Shown here in pieces: positions 31,591-32,447 of a stretch of DNA of 32,447 bases. Source of the stretch: Variovorax paradoxus (GTDB lineage Bacteria; Pseudomonadota; Gammaproteobacteria; Burkholderiales; Burkholderiaceae_C); assembly GCF_000834655.1 (NCBI RefSeq), contig NZ_JXQQ01000024.1, forward strand, positions 1 to 32,447, written 5' to 3'. Below the pieces are notes generated by a model that saw only the letters and a program-made list of their open reading frames with translations, did not search any database and had not been told where the DNA came from. The first letter of the stretch is position 1, and each line of letters begins with the position of its first letter. Both the position numbers and the translations under genes were made by a program.

Positions 31591-32447
31591 TCAGAAGGGC
31601 GCGTCTTCCTCTTCCTCGGCGGCATCGGCCGGGGTCGTGGTGGTGGGCGCCGCCGCTTTCGCGGCGGGCTTCGGTGCTTCGTCCGCCGGTGCCGCACCGA
31701 ACGCCGCCTCGCCGCCCAGCGCATCGAGCAGCGCCGGCACCAGCTGGCCGAGTTCGCCGGTGGCGATCGCCACGTCGGCGTCGTAGTTGTCTTCCTTCTT
31801 GCCGCCCGCCGCGCCGTCGCCCGTGCCTTCGAGGAACACGATCTTGCGGATCAGCATGCCGTGCGTGAGCTCGAACGACACGCGGTCGTCCCAGGTGAGC
31901 GCCAGACGCGTGGGGCGCTTGCCGTCGGTGATGTGCTTCTGCACTTCCTCGATGTCGAGCGGATGCTTGGCGTAGCGCACCACGGCCTTCGAGTCGTCGG
32001 AGGCCTTGAGCTCGCACTCGCGGTCGATGGTGAAGCCGGCCGGCGGCTCCTGCGTCAGGAGCCAGTTGGCCATGGCGGCGGCCGGCTCGATCTGCGTGTT
32101 GATGAGCGCCACAGCGAAGCCGTCGAGCGACTTCACCAGGCTGGTGACCACTTCGTCGGCGCGCGAGGCGTTGCCGCTGTTGATCACCAGGCGGTTCTCG
32201 GCCTTGTCGATCCACACGGCCACGCGCGCGCTGCGGGTGAAGGCCATCGGCAGCAGCTCCAGGGTGATGTCTTCCTTGAGCTCCTTCTTTTCCTTCTTGC
32301 CGGGCTTGCGGCCGGTGGTGGCTTCGATCTGCGCGCAGCGCTCGTCGAGCTTGCGGCGCACCACGGAGCCGGGGACCTGCTTGCTCTCGATCATGTATTC
32401 GACGAGCCATTGGCCGTCGATGGACTCGACCAGCGGGCCGCCGGCTT
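31591..32447 (-). CDS. rdgC: Recombination-associated protein RdgC, N-terminus outside the window
   Basis: A nucleoid-associated, ring-shaped DNA-binding protein that modulates RecA activity. The frame is open to the window edge, so roughly the first 70 residues are missing; 284 residues are visible. The in-frame Met at 32394 is internal, because the residues before it (LVESIDGQWLVEY) continue the family sequence. Conserved segments include KQVPGSVVRRKLDERCAQIE, LLPMAFTRSARVAVWID and LALTWDDRVSFELT. Compared with E. coli RdgC (303 residues) it carries an added C-terminal tail, rich in Ala, Pro and Thr and ending in EEEEDAPF, probably disordered. Confidence 0.93.
   Translation of the reverse strand, partial: AGGPLVESIDGQWLVEYMIESKQVPGSVVRRKLDERCAQIEATTGRKPGKKEKKELKEDITLELLPMAFTRSARVAVWIDKAENRLVINSGNASRADEVVTSLVKSLDGFAVALINTQIEPAAAMANWLLTQEPPAGFTIDRECELKASDDSKAVVRYAKHPLDIEEVQKHITDGKRPTRLALTWDDRVSFELTHGMLIRKIVFLEGTGDGAAGGKKEDNYDADVAIATGELGQLVPALLDALGGEAAFGAAPADEAPKPAAKAAAPTTTTPADAAEEEEDAPF

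Noticed and set aside
1..32447. CRISPR arrays, tRNA or rRNA genes, riboswitches, insertion sequences, prophage genes or toxin-antitoxin pairs
   Set aside because: No regularly spaced repeats, cloverleaf sequences, aptamer-like leaders, transposases, integrases or phage proteins were seen on reading both strands.

Overview
The window is uniformly GC-rich, and its gene content points to a betaproteobacterium of the Burkholderiales, most likely Comamonadaceae and close to Variovorax. The reasons are an Amt with an Ala/Pro-rich leader, a catabolic cluster studded with orphan Bug (TctC-type) binding proteins, the lplT-alr and radA housekeeping genes, and C-rich palindromic intergenic repeats of a type I recall from that family. 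This is judged by recognition only; no database search was possible. No rRNA, tRNA, CRISPR array, insertion sequence or phage gene was seen.

Layout. 1-1447: 3' part of an ammonium transporter, followed by a repeat element and an intrinsic terminator. 1686-8321 (+): SMP-30/gluconolactonase-like protein, a 258-bp imperfect inverted-repeat element, a GcvA-like LysR regulator, glycolate oxidase glcDEF, and a small secreted protein. 8332-11098 (-): glutathione peroxidase, an EamA exporter and lysophospholipid transporter lplT. 11291-13140 (+): alanine racemase, overlapping by 4 bp a membrane protein of unknown function. 13171-25266 (-): a 12-kb catabolic region. 25366-26754 (+): radA. 26808-27892: a lipoprotein gene and a divergent small membrane protein gene. 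27897-31580: a LysR regulator divergent from an MHS-type transporter and an M20 amidohydrolase. 31591-32447 (-): rdgC, cut by the window edge.

The centrepiece is the homoprotocatechuate (3,4-dihydroxyphenylacetate) meta-cleavage cluster. In transcription order it reads hpaR, hpaG1, hpaG2, Bug, hpaE, Bug, LigA-like subunit, LigB-type dioxygenase (hpaD), hpaF, hpaH, hpaI, SnoaL-like lipoprotein. A 132-bp gap follows, then Bug, class II aldolase-family protein and ketopantoate-reductase-like protein. Ring cleavage, semialdehyde oxidation, isomerisation, decarboxylation, hydration and aldol cleavage would yield pyruvate and succinic semialdehyde. HpaR probably represses the operon from a perfect 12-bp palindrome over its promoter. 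The upstream hydroxylase (HpaBC) and an obvious succinic semialdehyde dehydrogenase are not in the window.

The least conventional points are four. A separate LigA-type small subunit is paired with the dioxygenase. A palindromic repeat sits between the two presumed subunit genes. Three Bug receptors occur without any membrane transporter. The whole block lies between alr and radA, which I recall as near neighbours in other betaproteobacteria.
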